A stretch of DNA of 64,000 nt from Saccharothrix violaceirubra (GCF_014203755.1 NZ_JACHJS010000001.1:558001-622000); one strand, 5' to 3'. Shown: positions 11,804-20,931, numbered from the stretch's first letter. The notes: generated by a model from the sequence alone, not told the origin. Translations and numbers: made by a program.

Positions 11804-11891
11804 CGCGAGTTATACGTTCAGACACCGCGAGTTGTGCGTTCAGGCACCGTGAAATGTGCACCCAGGCACCCTGCGGTGTGTGTTCCGGCAT
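11804..11891. repeat. Tandem 22-nt repeat, array C (3-4 direct units)
   Basis: Three clear units in exact 22-nt phase (11804-11825, 11826-11847, 11848-11869) and a degraded fourth (11870-11891). Second unit begins CGCGAGTTGTGCGTT and ends CAGGCAC, the commonest form of the family. Confidence 0.88.
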
Positions 11892-11902
11892 CGCTGTCGG
11901 GC

Positions 11903-11932
11903 CGCGCCCGTCTCCGCTGGGAGACGGGCGCG
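11903..11932. terminator. Bidirectional hairpin between secA and the Rv3235-like gene
   Basis: Perfect 13-bp stem CGCGCCCGTCTCC (11903-11915) with 11920-11932 and a 4-nt loop. It sits between convergent genes, 55 nt from the stop of the reverse-strand Rv3235-like gene, and could end transcription from either side. Confidence 0.6.
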
Positions 11933-11986
11933 GGGGTCTGGTGTTGCGGCGGTCGTGGGGTGGGCGATTTTGTCCTTCTTGTCTGG

Positions 11987-12331
11987 TCAGGGGAGTAGGC
12001 GGAAGCGGGTGCAGATCCAGCCTGTCGGGGTCAGTTCCGCGCGTAGGAGCATGGCGCGTAGGCGGCCGTTGTCGACGACTGTGCCGGTTGCCTCGCAGAT
12101 CGTGGGTGACACGGGGCGCAGGTGTACGCGCGTCGCGCGGATCGGGCCGGTGTCGAGGTTTTCCCGGATGGTGTCCCGCGCGGTGCGGGTGGTGTGGTCC
12201 GCCAGCCGGGTCAGGGGGCGGTGGCCGGAGAGGACTTCGACCATGATCTTCACCAGGGCCTGTGCGCCCGCGACGTGATCGTGGTCCGGTGTGGTCCACG
12301 TGTCGGGCAGTGGGCGGATTCGCGGTGGCAT
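11987..12331 (-). CDS. Rv3235-family protein
   Basis: 114-residue cytoplasmic protein of unknown function. The core AQALVKIMVEVLSGHRPLTR, then LRPVSPTICEATGTVVDNGRL..LLRAEL and a final W-C-RFRLL match the pattern of small Rv3235-type proteins of actinobacteria, which are regularly found near secA; I name the family from this pattern and position, not from a search. ATG 12331 follows a divergent intergenic gap of 57 nt shared with the HAD gene. Confidence 0.7.
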   Translation of the reverse strand: MPPRIRPLPDTWTTPDHDHVAGAQALVKIMVEVLSGHRPLTRLADHTTRTARDTIRENLDTGPIRATRVHLRPVSPTICEATGTVVDNGRLRAMLLRAELTPTGWICTRFRLLP

Positions 12332-12388
12332 GCTGAACCGAGGGCGGTGGGCGGCCGGTGCGGACGAAGATCACCCGATGGAGGAACG

Positions 12389-12793
12389 GTGCGTGGACTG
12401 GTACTGGACTTCGGCGGGGTGCTCACCGACCACGGTGACGATGTCGACGTGGCCGAGCCGCCCCTGTTGACCGCGTCACGTGTCGCGCACAAGCACGGCA
12501 TCCGCACGGCGATCCTGTCGAACGCCGACGGGTTGTGGGCTCCGCCTGCCAGTTGGCACGACGTGTTCGACACGGTCGTCACCTCGGGCGAGGTCGGTAT
12601 CGCCAAGCCCGATCGGCGCATCTACTCGTTGGTCGCCGGGCGGTTGGGGCTCGAACTGGGCGAGTGCGTGTTCGTCGACGACGTCCCGATGAACGTGTGG
12701 GCCGCCGTCGACGCGGGCATGGTCGGTGTCCACCACCGGCGGGTGCGTGACACGCTCGCCGAGCTGGAAGTGCTGCTCGACCTGGAGTTCTAG
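12389..12793 (+). CDS. Short HAD-superfamily hydrolase
   Basis: 134 residues. HAD motifs in order: LVLDFGGVLTD (nucleophile Asp near residue 7, second Asp replaced by Gly), AILSN (motif II), IAKPDRRIY with Lys (motif III), and CVFVDDV (motif IV acids). Only about 25 residues separate motifs I and II, so the cap domain of HAD-IA phosphatases is essentially missing; substrate unknown. GTG 12389 has GGAGG 5 nt upstream. Its TAG stop overlaps the stop codon of the convergent methyltransferase gene (shared CTAG). Confidence 0.8.
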   Translation: MRGLVLDFGGVLTDHGDDVDVAEPPLLTASRVAHKHGIRTAILSNADGLWAPPASWHDVFDTVVTSGEVGIAKPDRRIYSLVAGRLGLELGECVFVDDVPMNVWAAVDAGMVGVHHRRVRDTLAELEVLLDLEF

Positions 12794-13533
12794 CCCTTCC
12801 GCCGGACCACCTCGAAGCAGAGCACGGCTGCCGCGCTCGCCACGTTCAGCGACTCCACGCCGGCCGCCATCGGGATCGACAGCCACCCGGTCACGTGGGC
12901 GCGTACCTCGTCGGAGATGCCGGACGTCTCGCCGCCGAGCACGTAAGCGGCCCGTTCGGGCAGGTCGGCGGTGTGCACGGTGTCCGACGAGCGGGCGTCC
13001 AACGCGAACAGGGGGTACCCGGCGGCACGCAGTTCCGCCGCCGCCTCGCCCGCCGTGGCGCACCGGATCACGGGCGCGCGGAACGCCACCCCGGCCGACG
13101 CCTTCACCACGAGCGGGTCCAGCGACGCCACGCCACGCCTGGGCACGACGATCCCGTCGAAGCCGGCGGCGGTGGCCGTGCGCAGGATCATGCCCACGTT
13201 CGCGGGCGTCGTGATGCCGTCGAGCAGCAGCACGCCGCGTGGCCGGTCGCGCAGTGCGTGTGCCAGCGGGCGCATGCGGGGCGCGATCACGTCGGCGAGC
13301 ACGCCCTGGTCCTGCTTGCCGTTGCCGGCGAGGACCTTCACGCGCTGCGCGGTCGCCCGCACCACGGGCACGCCCCGGCGGGCCGCCGCGTCCAGGATCT
13401 CCCGGGCCGCCTGACCCCGGGCGACGTCGGCGAGCATCACCTTGTCGACCTCCAGCGCGGGGTCGTCGAGGGCTTCCAGCACGGGCTTGCGGCCGTACAC
13501 GGTGACGAAGCGGTCCTTCGGGGAGACGTCCAC
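12790..13533 (-). CDS. TrmH/SpoU-family RNA 2'-O-methyltransferase
   Basis: 247 residues. An N-terminal substrate-binding region (VYGRKPVLEAL, RRGVPVVRATAQRV, QGVLADV) precedes the SPOUT catalytic domain with the three family motifs: DGITTPANVGMILRTA, VLGGETSGIS and SIPMAAGVESLNVASAAAVL. It would methylate a ribose 2'-OH of rRNA or tRNA using S-adenosylmethionine; the exact nucleotide cannot be told. GTG 13533 chosen (GGTGGGAA upstream); the open frame extends further without family similarity. Divergent from the kinase-like gene; convergent and overlapping by stop codons with the HAD gene. Confidence 0.87.
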   Translation of the reverse strand: MDVSPKDRFVTVYGRKPVLEALDDPALEVDKVMLADVARGQAAREILDAAARRGVPVVRATAQRVKVLAGNGKQDQGVLADVIAPRMRPLAHALRDRPRGVLLLDGITTPANVGMILRTATAAGFDGIVVPRRGVASLDPLVVKASAGVAFRAPVIRCATAGEAAAELRAAGYPLFALDARSSDTVHTADLPERAAYVLGGETSGISDEVRAHVTGWLSIPMAAGVESLNVASAAAVLCFEVVRRKG

Positions 13534-13617
13534 GCGCAGATGTTCCCACCCCCGAAATCGGCGGAATCGCACCCGTTCGGGTCTTGTGCCCAGCGTCATA
13601 TGCATGATGATCGTCAC

Positions 13618-14271
13618 ATGACCTTGCGCGACGTGGCGCAGCCGATCGCCCGCGGCCGGGAGTCGGACGTGTTCCTGCGTCCCGACGGGCTCCTGGTCAA
13701 GCGTGCCCGCACGGGCCGTGACCTGGTGCCCGAGGCCGAGCTGATGCGGCACCTGCACGCGCACGGCATCCCGGTGCCCCGCGTGCACGACGCCTCCGAG
13801 CGCGACCTGGTCATGGAGTACGTCCCCGGCCCGCGCATGTCGCAGGAGGTCGACGCCCGGCCGTGGCGTGCCGCCGCCCTCGGTCGGCAGCTCGCGGACC
13901 TGCACCGACGCCTCGACACCGCGCCCGTGCCGGACTTCCTGCCCGGCTCCGGCGCCCTGCTGCACCTGGACCTGCACCCCGGCAACGTGGTGCTCGGGCC
14001 GGACGGTCCCGTCGTGGTCGACTGGGCCAGCGCGGCACGCGGCGACCGGATGGTCGACGTGGCGCTGAGCTGGCTGGCGATCGCGGTGACGGAGCTGCGC
14101 GCGTTCAAGCGGGTCGTGCGCGGACGGCTCGTCCAGGCGTTCCTGGCCGGTGTCGACGACACGGTCCGGCACGCGATGCCCGAGGCCGCCGAGATCCGGC
14201 TGTCCCGGTACCGGCGCGACGCCGCGGAGGTGGCGGCCGTGAACAGGCTGGTGGCCGGCTGCGCGGGCTAG
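13618..14271 (+). CDS. Aminoglycoside-phosphotransferase/RIO-like kinase
   Basis: 217 residues with a minimal protein-kinase-like fold. Nucleotide-binding half: RGRESDVFLRPDGLLVKRA with the Lys; hinge LVMEYVPGPRM; catalytic loop LLHLDLHPGNVVLG (HxDxxxxN pattern) and VVDWASA (metal-binding Asp). Substrate is unknown; this layout occurs in small-molecule kinases as well as Kae1/RIO-type kinases. ATG 13618 is used; an in-frame ATG at 13600 would add six residues. The WS/DGAT gene starts 10 nt after the stop, so the two may be co-transcribed. Confidence 0.75.
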   Translation: MTLRDVAQPIARGRESDVFLRPDGLLVKRARTGRDLVPEAELMRHLHAHGIPVPRVHDASERDLVMEYVPGPRMSQEVDARPWRAAALGRQLADLHRRLDTAPVPDFLPGSGALLHLDLHPGNVVLGPDGPVVVDWASAARGDRMVDVALSWLAIAVTELRAFKRVVRGRLVQAFLAGVDDTVRHAMPEAAEIRLSRYRRDAAEVAAVNRLVAGCAG

Positions 14272-14281
14272 CCTGGTGGCC

Positions 14282-15652
14282 ATGCCCGACCGCCTGTCCG
14301 CGTTGGACGCCTCGTTCCTGTACCTGGAGGATTCCACGACGCCGATGCACGTCGGCGGGGTCGCGGTGTTCCGCCGGCCGCGTTCGGGCTTCGACTACGA
14401 CCGGCTCGTCCACCTGATCGAACGCCGCCTGTCGTTCGTGCCCCGCTACCGGCGCAAGGTCGTGCACGTGCCGGGTCGGTTGGCCCGGCCGGTGTGGGTG
14501 GACGACCAGGACTTCGACGTGACCTACCACGTACGGCGGTCCGCGTTGCCCAAGCCGGGCACCGACCGGCAGTTGCACGACCTGGTCGCGCGGCTGATGT
14601 CCCGCCCGCTCGACCACGCCCGCCCGCTGTGGGAGGTCTACCTGGTCGAGGGCCTGGCCCGGAACCGGACGGCCGTGATCACCAAGACCCACCAGGCGAT
14701 GGTCGACGGTCTCGCCGCGCCCGAGATCGGGCAGGTGATGCTGGACGTGTCGCCCACGCCGCGCGAACCGGCCGAGTCGCTGTGGATGCCCGAGCCCGCG
14801 CCCAGTCCCGCGCAGCTCGTCGTCGACGCGCTGGCCGAGGTCGTGCAGCGGCCCGGCGAACTCGTGGAGAACGTGCGGTCGGCGACGCTGGACACGGTCG
14901 CGACCGTGCGGAAGGTCGGCAACGCCGTGGGCGGGCTCGCCTCGGCCGTGTGGTCGGCGGCCACGCCCGCGCCGGGCAGCCCGCTCAACGTGCGCATCTC
15001 GCCGCAGCGCCGGTTCGCCGTGGCGCGCACGCGCCTGGACGACTTCCGCGCGATCCGGGGCGCGCACGGCGGCAGCGTGAACGACGGCGTGCTCGCCGTG
15101 CTGTCAGGTGCCCTGCGCGACTGGCTGCTGTCACGCGGCGAGGTCGTCGGGTCGCGCACCACGATCCGGGCCATGGCGCCGATGTCGGTGCGCGGCGACG
15201 AGGTGGCGGCGTACCTGGTGGACCTGCCCGTCGGCGAGCCCAACCCGGTCGTGCGGCTGCACCACGTGAGCCACGCGATGCGCGCGCACCGGGAGTCCGG
15301 GCAGTCGGTGGCCGCGCAGACCCTGGTGCGGTTCTCCGGGTTCGCGCCGCCGACGTTGCACGCGTTGGGCGCGCGTGCCGCGAGTTCGTTCTCCAAGCGC
15401 CTGTTCAACGTCGTGGTGACGAACGTCCCGGGGCCGCAGGTGCCGCTGTACGCGGCGGGGGCGAGAATGATCGAGATGTTCCCGGTGGTGCCGTTGGCGA
15501 AGAACCAGGCGCTGTCGATCGGGGTCACGTCCTACGACGGCGACGTGTACTTCGGGCTGAACGCGGACCGGGACGCCATGCCGGACGTCGACGTCCTGGC
15601 CGCCATGGTCGAGGAGTCGGTGGAGGAACTGATGGGAACGGTGTCGTCATGA
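14282..15652 (+). CDS. WS/DGAT-type acyltransferase (Tgs3-like)
   Basis: 456 residues. The N-terminal domain (MPDRLSALDASFLYLED, PMHVGGVAVF) and C-terminal domain (NDGVLAVLSGALR, NVVVTNVPGPQVPLY) are those of wax ester synthase/diacylglycerol acyltransferases, which esterify acyl-CoA to alcohols or diacylglycerol for storage lipid. The catalytic motif is HQAMVDG, that is HHxxxDG with the second His replaced by Gln, so classic activity is doubtful. Position corresponds to Rv3234c/Rv3233c (tgs3), next to the Rv3231c-like gene. Its stop overlaps the next start (ATGA). Confidence 0.85.
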   Translation: MPDRLSALDASFLYLEDSTTPMHVGGVAVFRRPRSGFDYDRLVHLIERRLSFVPRYRRKVVHVPGRLARPVWVDDQDFDVTYHVRRSALPKPGTDRQLHDLVARLMSRPLDHARPLWEVYLVEGLARNRTAVITKTHQAMVDGLAAPEIGQVMLDVSPTPREPAESLWMPEPAPSPAQLVVDALAEVVQRPGELVENVRSATLDTVATVRKVGNAVGGLASAVWSAATPAPGSPLNVRISPQRRFAVARTRLDDFRAIRGAHGGSVNDGVLAVLSGALRDWLLSRGEVVGSRTTIRAMAPMSVRGDEVAAYLVDLPVGEPNPVVRLHHVSHAMRAHRESGQSVAAQTLVRFSGFAPPTLHALGARAASSFSKRLFNVVVTNVPGPQVPLYAAGARMIEMFPVVPLAKNQALSIGVTSYDGDVYFGLNADRDAMPDVDVLAAMVEESVEELMGTVSS

Positions 15653-16137
15653 GGGTCTACCTCCCCGCGACCGTCGCGCTGCTGCGCGACCTGGTCGACC
15701 GGAACGAGTTCGCCCCCGTGGGCGGAACGGGATTCGCCCTCACGCCCGCGTTGCGCGAGTCGTACGCGACCGGCGACACGGAGGAGCTGGAGTACTCGGC
15801 GATGCTGGACGCGGCGCGTGCCTCGTTGCGGCTGATCGCGGCCGAGGACAAGCCGTTCTACCGGCGGGTGGTGGTGTCGGTGGACGTGGACGCGACCGTG
15901 CGCCCGGACCTGGACTTCTCCGTGGTGAAGGTGTCCGGTCCCGTGCCGCTGTCGTCGATCGCGGCCGTGCACGTGGACACGGGCGAGGCCGAGGACGCCG
16001 TGCGCGAGGCCGCCGAGGTGATCGACGCGGCCGACCTGGGCGACCCCGACGCCGAGTTCGTGCTGGGCACGGCCGAGGACCACGAGCTGGCGTGGTACGT
16101 CCCCCAGGAGATCCCGTTCCTCCTGGAACTCATGTAA
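15649..16137 (+). CDS. Rv3231c-like protein (DUF6912 type)
   Basis: 162 residues, no membrane segment or known catalytic motif. Characteristic stretches: MRVYLPATVALLRDLV, FALTPALRESYATGD, a repeated V-DVDATVRPD and a C-terminal DHELAWYVPQEIPFLLELM. The family is conserved in actinobacteria and occurs next to tgs3 in mycobacteria; function unknown. The ATGA overlap with the WS/DGAT gene indicates a shared transcript. A 22-nt repeat array begins 5 nt after its stop. Confidence 0.75.
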   Translation: MRVYLPATVALLRDLVDRNEFAPVGGTGFALTPALRESYATGDTEELEYSAMLDAARASLRLIAAEDKPFYRRVVVSVDVDATVRPDLDFSVVKVSGPVPLSSIAAVHVDTGEAEDAVREAAEVIDAADLGDPDAEFVLGTAEDHELAWYVPQEIPFLLELM

Positions 16138-16141
16138 CCCG

Positions 16142-16207
16142 CGCGAGTCCTCCACTCGGACACCCTGAACTGCGCACTCGGACACCCTGAAACACGCACT
16201 CGGGCAG
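16142..16207. repeat. Tandem 22-nt repeat, array D (3 direct units)
   Basis: Units 16142-16163, 16164-16185 and 16186-16207 fill almost the whole 71-nt gap between two convergent stop codons. This is a second subtype: unit ends are TCGGACAC or TCGGGCAG, and two units begin CCTGAA instead of CGCGAG. First unit is identical (reverse complement) to 8464-8485. Confidence 0.85.
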
Positions 16208-16208
16208 G

Positions 16209-16577
16209 TCACATGCCCGGTGCGGGCTGCCACAGCTCGATGCGGTTGCCCTCCGGGTCCACGCACCAGCCGAAGCGGCCGAACTCGGAGTCCTCCGTCT
16301 GCGGCAACACCTCCACGCCCTGGGCGCGCAGTTGTTCCAGCAGGGTGGCCAGGTCGTCCACGCGCAGGTTCAGCATCGTGCGCTGGCCGGGCTCGCCGAA
16401 GTACTCGGTGTCGTGCGCGAACAACGCCAACGTCGTCGTCTCGGTCTCCGCCCAGTGGAACGTCACGGCACCGTGCGTGCTCATCGGCACGCCCAACCGG
16501 TCGCGGTACCAGACCGCCAGCCGTGAAGGGTCGCGTGCGCGCAGGAACACCCCGCCGATGCCGGTCACTCTCGCCAC
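16209..16577 (-). CDS. VOC/glyoxalase-like protein
   Basis: 122 residues, one vicinal-oxygen-chelate domain: GIGGVFLRARDPSRLAVWYRD at the start and WCVDPEGNRIELWQP at the end, the usual beta-alpha-beta-beta-beta markers. Such single-domain proteins dimerise and bind a metal; candidate ligands are the Glu of RIELWQ and the central His residues, but the substrate is unknown (glyoxalase, fosfomycin-type or antibiotic-binding roles are all possible). Confidence 0.8.
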   Translation of the reverse strand: MARVTGIGGVFLRARDPSRLAVWYRDRLGVPMSTHGAVTFHWAETETTTLALFAHDTEYFGEPGQRTMLNLRVDDLATLLEQLRAQGVEVLPQTEDSEFGRFGWCVDPEGNRIELWQPAPGM

Positions 16578-16653
16578 GGCTGCGCACGCTACCGCCGACC
16601 CGCGTGCCGAACGGAACGCGAACCGCCGCGACGCACCCGTTCGGACGCAGGGA

Positions 16654-17664
16654 CTACTCGTACTCTTCGAGCTTGCCTCGCGACTCCAGCAACCGGCGCA
16701 ACGAGGACAACCGCCCGGCTGACGCCTCGCCCGACTCCACCAACGAGTCGAGCGTGCAGTCGGGGTCCTCGGGCACGCCCAGGTGACCGCAGCCCGACGG
16801 GCACTCCTCGGCCATCGCCTTCATGTCCGGGAACGCGGCCACGATGTCGTCCGGCGTGATGTGCGCCAGCCCGAACGACCGGATGCCCGGCGTGTCCACG
16901 GCCCACCCGCCTTCGGGCAGCGCCAACGCGACGGCCTGGGTCGACGTGTGCCGCCCCTTGCCCACGCCCGACACCACGCCGACCGCCCGGTTGGCGTCCG
17001 GCACCAGCCGGTTCACCAGGGTCGACTTGCCGACGCCCGAGTGCCCGATCAACGCCGACACCCGGTTGGCGAGGCGTTCGCGCAACGGCGCCGGGTCGAC
17101 GTCCGACCGCGTCACGACCACCGGCAGGTCCAGTTCGGCGTACGCGGCGACGAGCGGCTCGGCCGGCGCCAGGTCCGATTTCGTCAAGCACAGCAACGGT
17201 TCCAGCCCGCCCGCGTACGCCGCCACGAGGCACCGGTCGATGAAGCCCCGGCGCGGCTGGGGGTCCGCCAGCGCGGACACGATCACCAGCAGTTCGGCGT
17301 TGGCCACGACGACGCGTTCGAACGGGTCGGTGTCGTCGGCCGTGCGCCGCAACACACTGCTGCGGTCGGCCACGCGCACGATCCGCGCCAGCGTGTCCGG
17401 TCGACCCGACGTGTCGCCGACGAGCCCGATCCGGTCGCCGACGACGACGGGCGTGCGCCCGAGTTCGCGGGCGCGCATCGCGGTGACCAGCTGTCCGGGG
17501 TCGGAGTCGACGGCGCACGTCCACCGCCCCCGGTCGACGCCGACGACCATGGCGGGCACGGCGTCCGCGTGTTCCGGCCGGAGCTTGCTGCGCGGCCGGG
17601 TGCCCTTGCCCGGCCGTACCCGCACGTCGGACTCGTCGAGCCGGCGCCAGTCACCGCGAGCCAC
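16654..17664 (-). CDS. rsgA: Ribosome small-subunit GTPase RsgA
   Basis: 336-residue circularly permuted GTPase that helps mature the 30S subunit. OB-fold domain first (about 40-115), then the permuted G motifs: LTKSD (G4, about 165), GHSGVGKSTLVN (G1, about 210-221), DTPG (G3), and a C-terminal zinc site C-PSGCGH with a further Cys. It starts with GTG one base after the aroA stop codon, so it is translationally coupled to aroA. Orthologous to Rv3228. Confidence 0.94.
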   Translation of the reverse strand: MARGDWRRLDESDVRVRPGKGTRPRSKLRPEHADAVPAMVVGVDRGRWTCAVDSDPGQLVTAMRARELGRTPVVVGDRIGLVGDTSGRPDTLARIVRVADRSSVLRRTADDTDPFERVVVANAELLVIVSALADPQPRRGFIDRCLVAAYAGGLEPLLCLTKSDLAPAEPLVAAYAELDLPVVVTRSDVDPAPLRERLANRVSALIGHSGVGKSTLVNRLVPDANRAVGVVSGVGKGRHTSTQAVALALPEGGWAVDTPGIRSFGLAHITPDDIVAAFPDMKAMAEECPSGCGHLGVPEDPDCTLDSLVESGEASAGRLSSLRRLLESRGKLEEYE

Positions 17665-17665
17665 G

Positions 17666-18928
17666 TCAGCGCGCCCCGAGCATCGCCGACCACATGCCCG
17701 GGAAGTCCGGGATCGTCTTTCCGGTCGACGCGATGTCGTCCACGGTCACCCCCGGCACCACCAGTCCGATGATCGCGCCCGCGGTCGCCATCCGGTGGTC
17801 CGCGTACGCCTGCCACTGCCCACCGCGCAACGGCCGCGGGTCGATCGTCAGCCCGTCCGCGGTCTCCGCGGCGGCACCGCCGAGCCGGTTGACCTCGGCG
17901 ACGAGTGCGGCGATCCGGTCGGTCTCGTGGCCCCGGATGTGCGCCACGCCCCGGATGCGCGACGGCCCGTCGGCCAGTGCCGCCAGCGCGACCACGGTCG
18001 GCGTCAGCTCGCTCTCGTCGCGCAGGTCCACGTCGATGCCGGTCAGCCGCTCCGGGCCGCGCACGGTCAGGCCGCGTTCGTCGGTGACGACCTCGCAGCC
18101 CAGCCGCGTGAACAGGTCGCGGGCCGCGCCGCCGGGCTGCGTCGTCTCCGCGGGCCAGCCGGGGATGGTCACGCTCCCGCCGGTCACGGCCGCCGCGGCG
18201 AGGAACGGCGTCGCGTTCGACAGGTCCGGCTCCACGTCCCACACCCGACCGGCGATCGGGCCGGGCTCGACGCGCCACACGTTCTCGCCGACCGTGACCG
18301 TCACGCCCGCCGCGCGCAGCGTCGCCACGGTCATCTCGATGTGCGGCAGGGACGGCACGGGCGGTCCGACGTGCCGCACGGTCACGCCGCCCTCGTACCG
18401 GGCGCCGGACAGCAGCAGTCCGGAGACGAACTGCGACGACGCCGACGCGTCGATCGTGACCTCGCCGCCGGGCACGCCGCCCTTGCCGCGCAGGGTGAAC
18501 GGCAGCGCGTCGCCCTCGACGTCCACGCCCAGCCCGCGCAGGCCGTCGAGGATCGTGCCCATCGGCCGCACGCGGGCGTGCTCGTCGCCGTCGAACCGGA
18601 CGTCGCCGGCCGCGAGCGCGGCGGCGGGCGGCAGGAAGCGCATGACCGTGCCGGCCAGGCCGCAGTCGACGTCGACCGGGCCGCGCAGCGGTGCGGGCGT
18701 GACGGACCAGGACCCGTCGGGTCCGTCCTCGACGCCGACGCCGAGCGAGCGCAGCGCGGCGGCCATCAGCAGTGTGTCGCGACTGCGCAGGGGAGCGTTG
18801 AGGGTGGAGGGGCCGGCGGCGATCGCGGCCAGCACGAGGGCTCGGTTGGTGATCGACTTGGAACCGGGTACGGGTACCGTCGCGTGGACGGGCCCGTCGG
18901 CGGTGGGTGCGGACCACTGCTGAGTCAT
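17666..18928 (-). CDS. aroA: 3-phosphoshikimate 1-carboxyvinyltransferase
   Basis: 420-residue EPSP synthase, joining shikimate-3-phosphate and PEP in aromatic amino-acid synthesis. Signatures: [52 protein letters not shown] and [13 protein letters not shown]. In the PEP-site motif LAGTVMRF the residue is Val where many enzymes have Ala (LAGTAMR). ATG 18928 aligns with the family start. Divergent from the SRAP gene with 86 nt between. Orthologous to Rv3227. Confidence 0.95.
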   Translation of the reverse strand: MTQQWSAPTADGPVHATVPVPGSKSITNRALVLAAIAAGPSTLNAPLRSRDTLLMAAALRSLGVGVEDGPDGSWSVTPAPLRGPVDVDCGLAGTVMRFLPPAAALAAGDVRFDGDEHARVRPMGTILDGLRGLGVDVEGDALPFTLRGKGGVPGGEVTIDASASSQFVSGLLLSGARYEGGVTVRHVGPPVPSLPHIEMTVATLRAAGVTVTVGENVWRVEPGPIAGRVWDVEPDLSNATPFLAAAAVTGGSVTIPGWPAETTQPGGAARDLFTRLGCEVVTDERGLTVRGPERLTGIDVDLRDESELTPTVVALAALADGPSRIRGVAHIRGHETDRIAALVAEVNRLGGAAAETADGLTIDPRPLRGGQWQAYADHRMATAGAIIGLVVPGVTVDDIASTGKTIPDFPGMWSAMLGAR

Positions 18929-19014
18929 GGCTTCGATGATTCCGCATGGGGTGGTCGACGGCTCGCACCGGCTGTGCCGACGTGCGACGATGGCCGCCTT
19001 GGAGGTGATCGGTT

Positions 19015-19773
19015 GTGTGCGGCAGGTACGCCTCCACCAAGAACCCGGCCCTGCTGGCCGCCGAGTTCGACGCGGTGGACGCAACCGACGGCGACGCACC
19101 CGCGCCGGACTACAACGTCGCGCCGACGAAGTCCGTGCTCGCGGTCGTGGAACGCCACCCGCGCGACGACGACGGCAACGTCGACGAGAGCACGACCGAA
19201 CGCACCGTCCGCGTCATGCGCTGGGGCCTCGTGCCGCACTGGGCCAAGGACCTCTCCGGCGGCGCCAAGATGATCAACGCGCGGGCCGAGAGCGTGCGCG
19301 AGAAGCCCGCCTACCGGGACGCGGCGGCCAAGCGCCGGTGCGTCGTGCCGGCCGCCGGCTGGTACGAGTGGCAGCCGGGCGAGGGTCGCAAGCAGCCGTA
19401 CTTCATCACGCCCGAGGACGGGTCGAGCCTGGCCATGGCGGGCATCTGGTCGGTGTGGTGGCAGCAGGACGGCGACGAGCGCCGACCGGTCATCACCTGC
19501 GCCGTGCTCACCACCGACGCCGTCGGGGAGATGCGCGACGTGCACCATCGGATGCCGCTGTTGCTCACGCCCGACCGCGTCGGCGCGTGGCTCGACCCGG
19601 ACCGCGCCGACCCGGCCGATCTGCTCCAGCCCGTGCCCGACCTGGTGTCGGGCCTCGAACTCCGGCCGGTGTCGATGCGCGTCAACAGCATCAGGAACAA
19701 CGACCCCACGCTCATGGACGCGGTCCGGCTCGGCGAAGCCGAGAAGCCCGAGCCGACGTTGTTCGAGCTATGA
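19015..19773 (+). CDS. SOS-response-associated peptidase / HMCES-type abasic-site protein
   Basis: 252 residues of the SRAP family, which covalently caps abasic sites in single-stranded DNA through Cys2. The start fixes the function: GTG 19015, with GGAGGTGATC 4 nt upstream, places Cys at position 2 (MCGRYAS) after Met removal. Other family residues are present: N in YNVAPTK, INARAES, GWYEW with Glu, and HHRMP with His. Orthologous to Rv3226c. Its stop overlaps the next gene by ATGA. Confidence 0.92.
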   Translation: MCGRYASTKNPALLAAEFDAVDATDGDAPAPDYNVAPTKSVLAVVERHPRDDDGNVDESTTERTVRVMRWGLVPHWAKDLSGGAKMINARAESVREKPAYRDAAAKRRCVVPAAGWYEWQPGEGRKQPYFITPEDGSSLAMAGIWSVWWQQDGDERRPVITCAVLTTDAVGEMRDVHHRMPLLLTPDRVGAWLDPDRADPADLLQPVPDLVSGLELRPVSMRVNSIRNNDPTLMDAVRLGEAEKPEPTLFEL

Positions 19774-20381
19774 CCGCGCGCGTCCTCGACACGCCCCATG
19801 GCCCCGCGCGGGCCGAGCTGCACTGCGCGCCCGAAGGCCGCGCCGGGCTGTTGCTCGGGCACGGCGCAGGCGGCGGGATCGACGCGGCGGACCTGGTGGT
19901 GGCGACGCGCGCGGCGGTGGACGTCGGCGTGCACGTGGCGTTGGTCGAGCAGCCCTACCGGGTCGCGGGCCGGCGGGCACCGGCGCCGGCCAAGCAGTTG
20001 GACGCGGCGTGGCTGGCCGTGGCCGAGGACCTCGGCTCGACCTGGTTCGCGGACCTGCCGCTGGTGTTCGGCGGCCGGTCGTCGGGCGCGCGGGTGGCGT
20101 GCCGGACGGCGTCGGTCGGGCAGGCGGTGGCGGTGCTGTGCCTGGCGTTCCCCGTGCACCCGCCCGGCAAGCCGGAGAAGTCGCGGATGCCGGAGCTGGA
20201 CGCGGTGGAGGTGGCGACGTTGGTGGTGCAGGGCGAGAACGACCCGTTCGGGCGCCCGGAGACGGCCCACCACCGCGAGCTGGTCGTGCTGTCGGGCGAC
20301 CACAACCTGAAGGCCGACCTGGACGGCCTGGGACGCGCGGTCGGCGAGTGGCTCGACCGCGTGCTGCGTCCGCTGGGCTGA
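19770..20381 (+). CDS. Small alpha/beta hydrolase
   Basis: 203 residues. Oxyanion region LLLGHGAGGG, nucleophile elbow GGRSSGARVA (GxSxG with Ser), acid region VVQGENDPFG and terminal GDHNL with His give a complete catalytic triad of the dienelactone-hydrolase/KANL3-like type. Substrate unknown. Coupled to the SRAP gene by a 4-nt overlap, which suggests shared expression rather than shared chemistry. Convergent with ybaK, 5 nt apart. Confidence 0.82.
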   Translation: MTARVLDTPHGPARAELHCAPEGRAGLLLGHGAGGGIDAADLVVATRAAVDVGVHVALVEQPYRVAGRRAPAPAKQLDAAWLAVAEDLGSTWFADLPLVFGGRSSGARVACRTASVGQAVAVLCLAFPVHPPGKPEKSRMPELDAVEVATLVVQGENDPFGRPETAHHRELVVLSGDHNLKADLDGLGRAVGEWLDRVLRPLG

Positions 20382-20386
20382 GCGGC

Positions 20387-20863
20387 TCAGCCCGAGATCG
20401 GGGCGACCACGGCCTGGGCGAGCCGGACCAGGTCCGCCGGTGCGAGTTCGACCTCGAGACCCCGGCGGCCGGCCGAGCAGTAGATCGTTTCGTGGTCCTG
20501 GGCGGACGCGTCGAGCACGAGCGGCAGGCGCTTCTTCTGGCCCAGCGGCGAGATGCCGCCCGCGACGTAGCCCGTGGCGCGTTCGGCGGCGGCGACGTCG
20601 GCCATCTTCGCCTTCTTGCCCTTGAGCGCGGCGGCCAGCGCCTTGAGGTCGAGCTGGCCGGTGACCGGGACGACGCCGACCGCGAGCTTCCCGTCCACTT
20701 CGGCGACGAGCGTCTTGAACACGCGCTCGGGCGTGATACCGAGCGCCTCGGCGGCTTCGAGCCCGTACGACTCGTGCCTCGGATCGTGCTCGTACGCGTG
20801 CAGTTCGTACGCCACCCGCTGCTTGTCCAGCAGCGCCGTGGCGGGGGTCCCACGTCCGGCCAT
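20387..20863 (-). CDS. ybaK: Cys-tRNA(Pro)/Cys-tRNA(Cys) deacylase YbaK-type
   Basis: 158-residue trans-editing enzyme that hydrolyses Cys mischarged on tRNA(Pro). Recognised by the N-terminal TPATALLDKQRVAYELHAY, the Lys of RVFKTLVAEVDG, the GKKAKMAD loop, GYVAGGISPLGQKKRLP and SAGRRGLEVEL. Start ATG 20863 opposite the sigH promoter. Corresponds to Rv3224B/A, which is split in M. tuberculosis but intact here. Confidence 0.9.
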   Translation of the reverse strand: MAGRGTPATALLDKQRVAYELHAYEHDPRHESYGLEAAEALGITPERVFKTLVAEVDGKLAVGVVPVTGQLDLKALAAALKGKKAKMADVAAAERATGYVAGGISPLGQKKRLPLVLDASAQDHETIYCSAGRRGLEVELAPADLVRLAQAVVAPISG

Positions 20864-20905
20864 GATCGCGGAGCCTAGTCCAGCAGGTGGACGCACCCGG
20901 TCCGG

Positions 20906-20931
20906 GGAATGATCCGCCGGGGCGGCGCGTT
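20906..20931 (+). promoter_or_regulatory. SigH/SigR-type promoter of sigH
   Basis: GGAAT (20906-20910), exactly 18 nt, then GTT (20929-20931): a perfect match to the known SigR/SigH consensus GGAAT-N18-GTT. It would drive the autoregulated transcript of sigH-rsrA, starting near 20937-20940 and leaving about 160 nt before the assigned GTG start. Confidence 0.8.
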
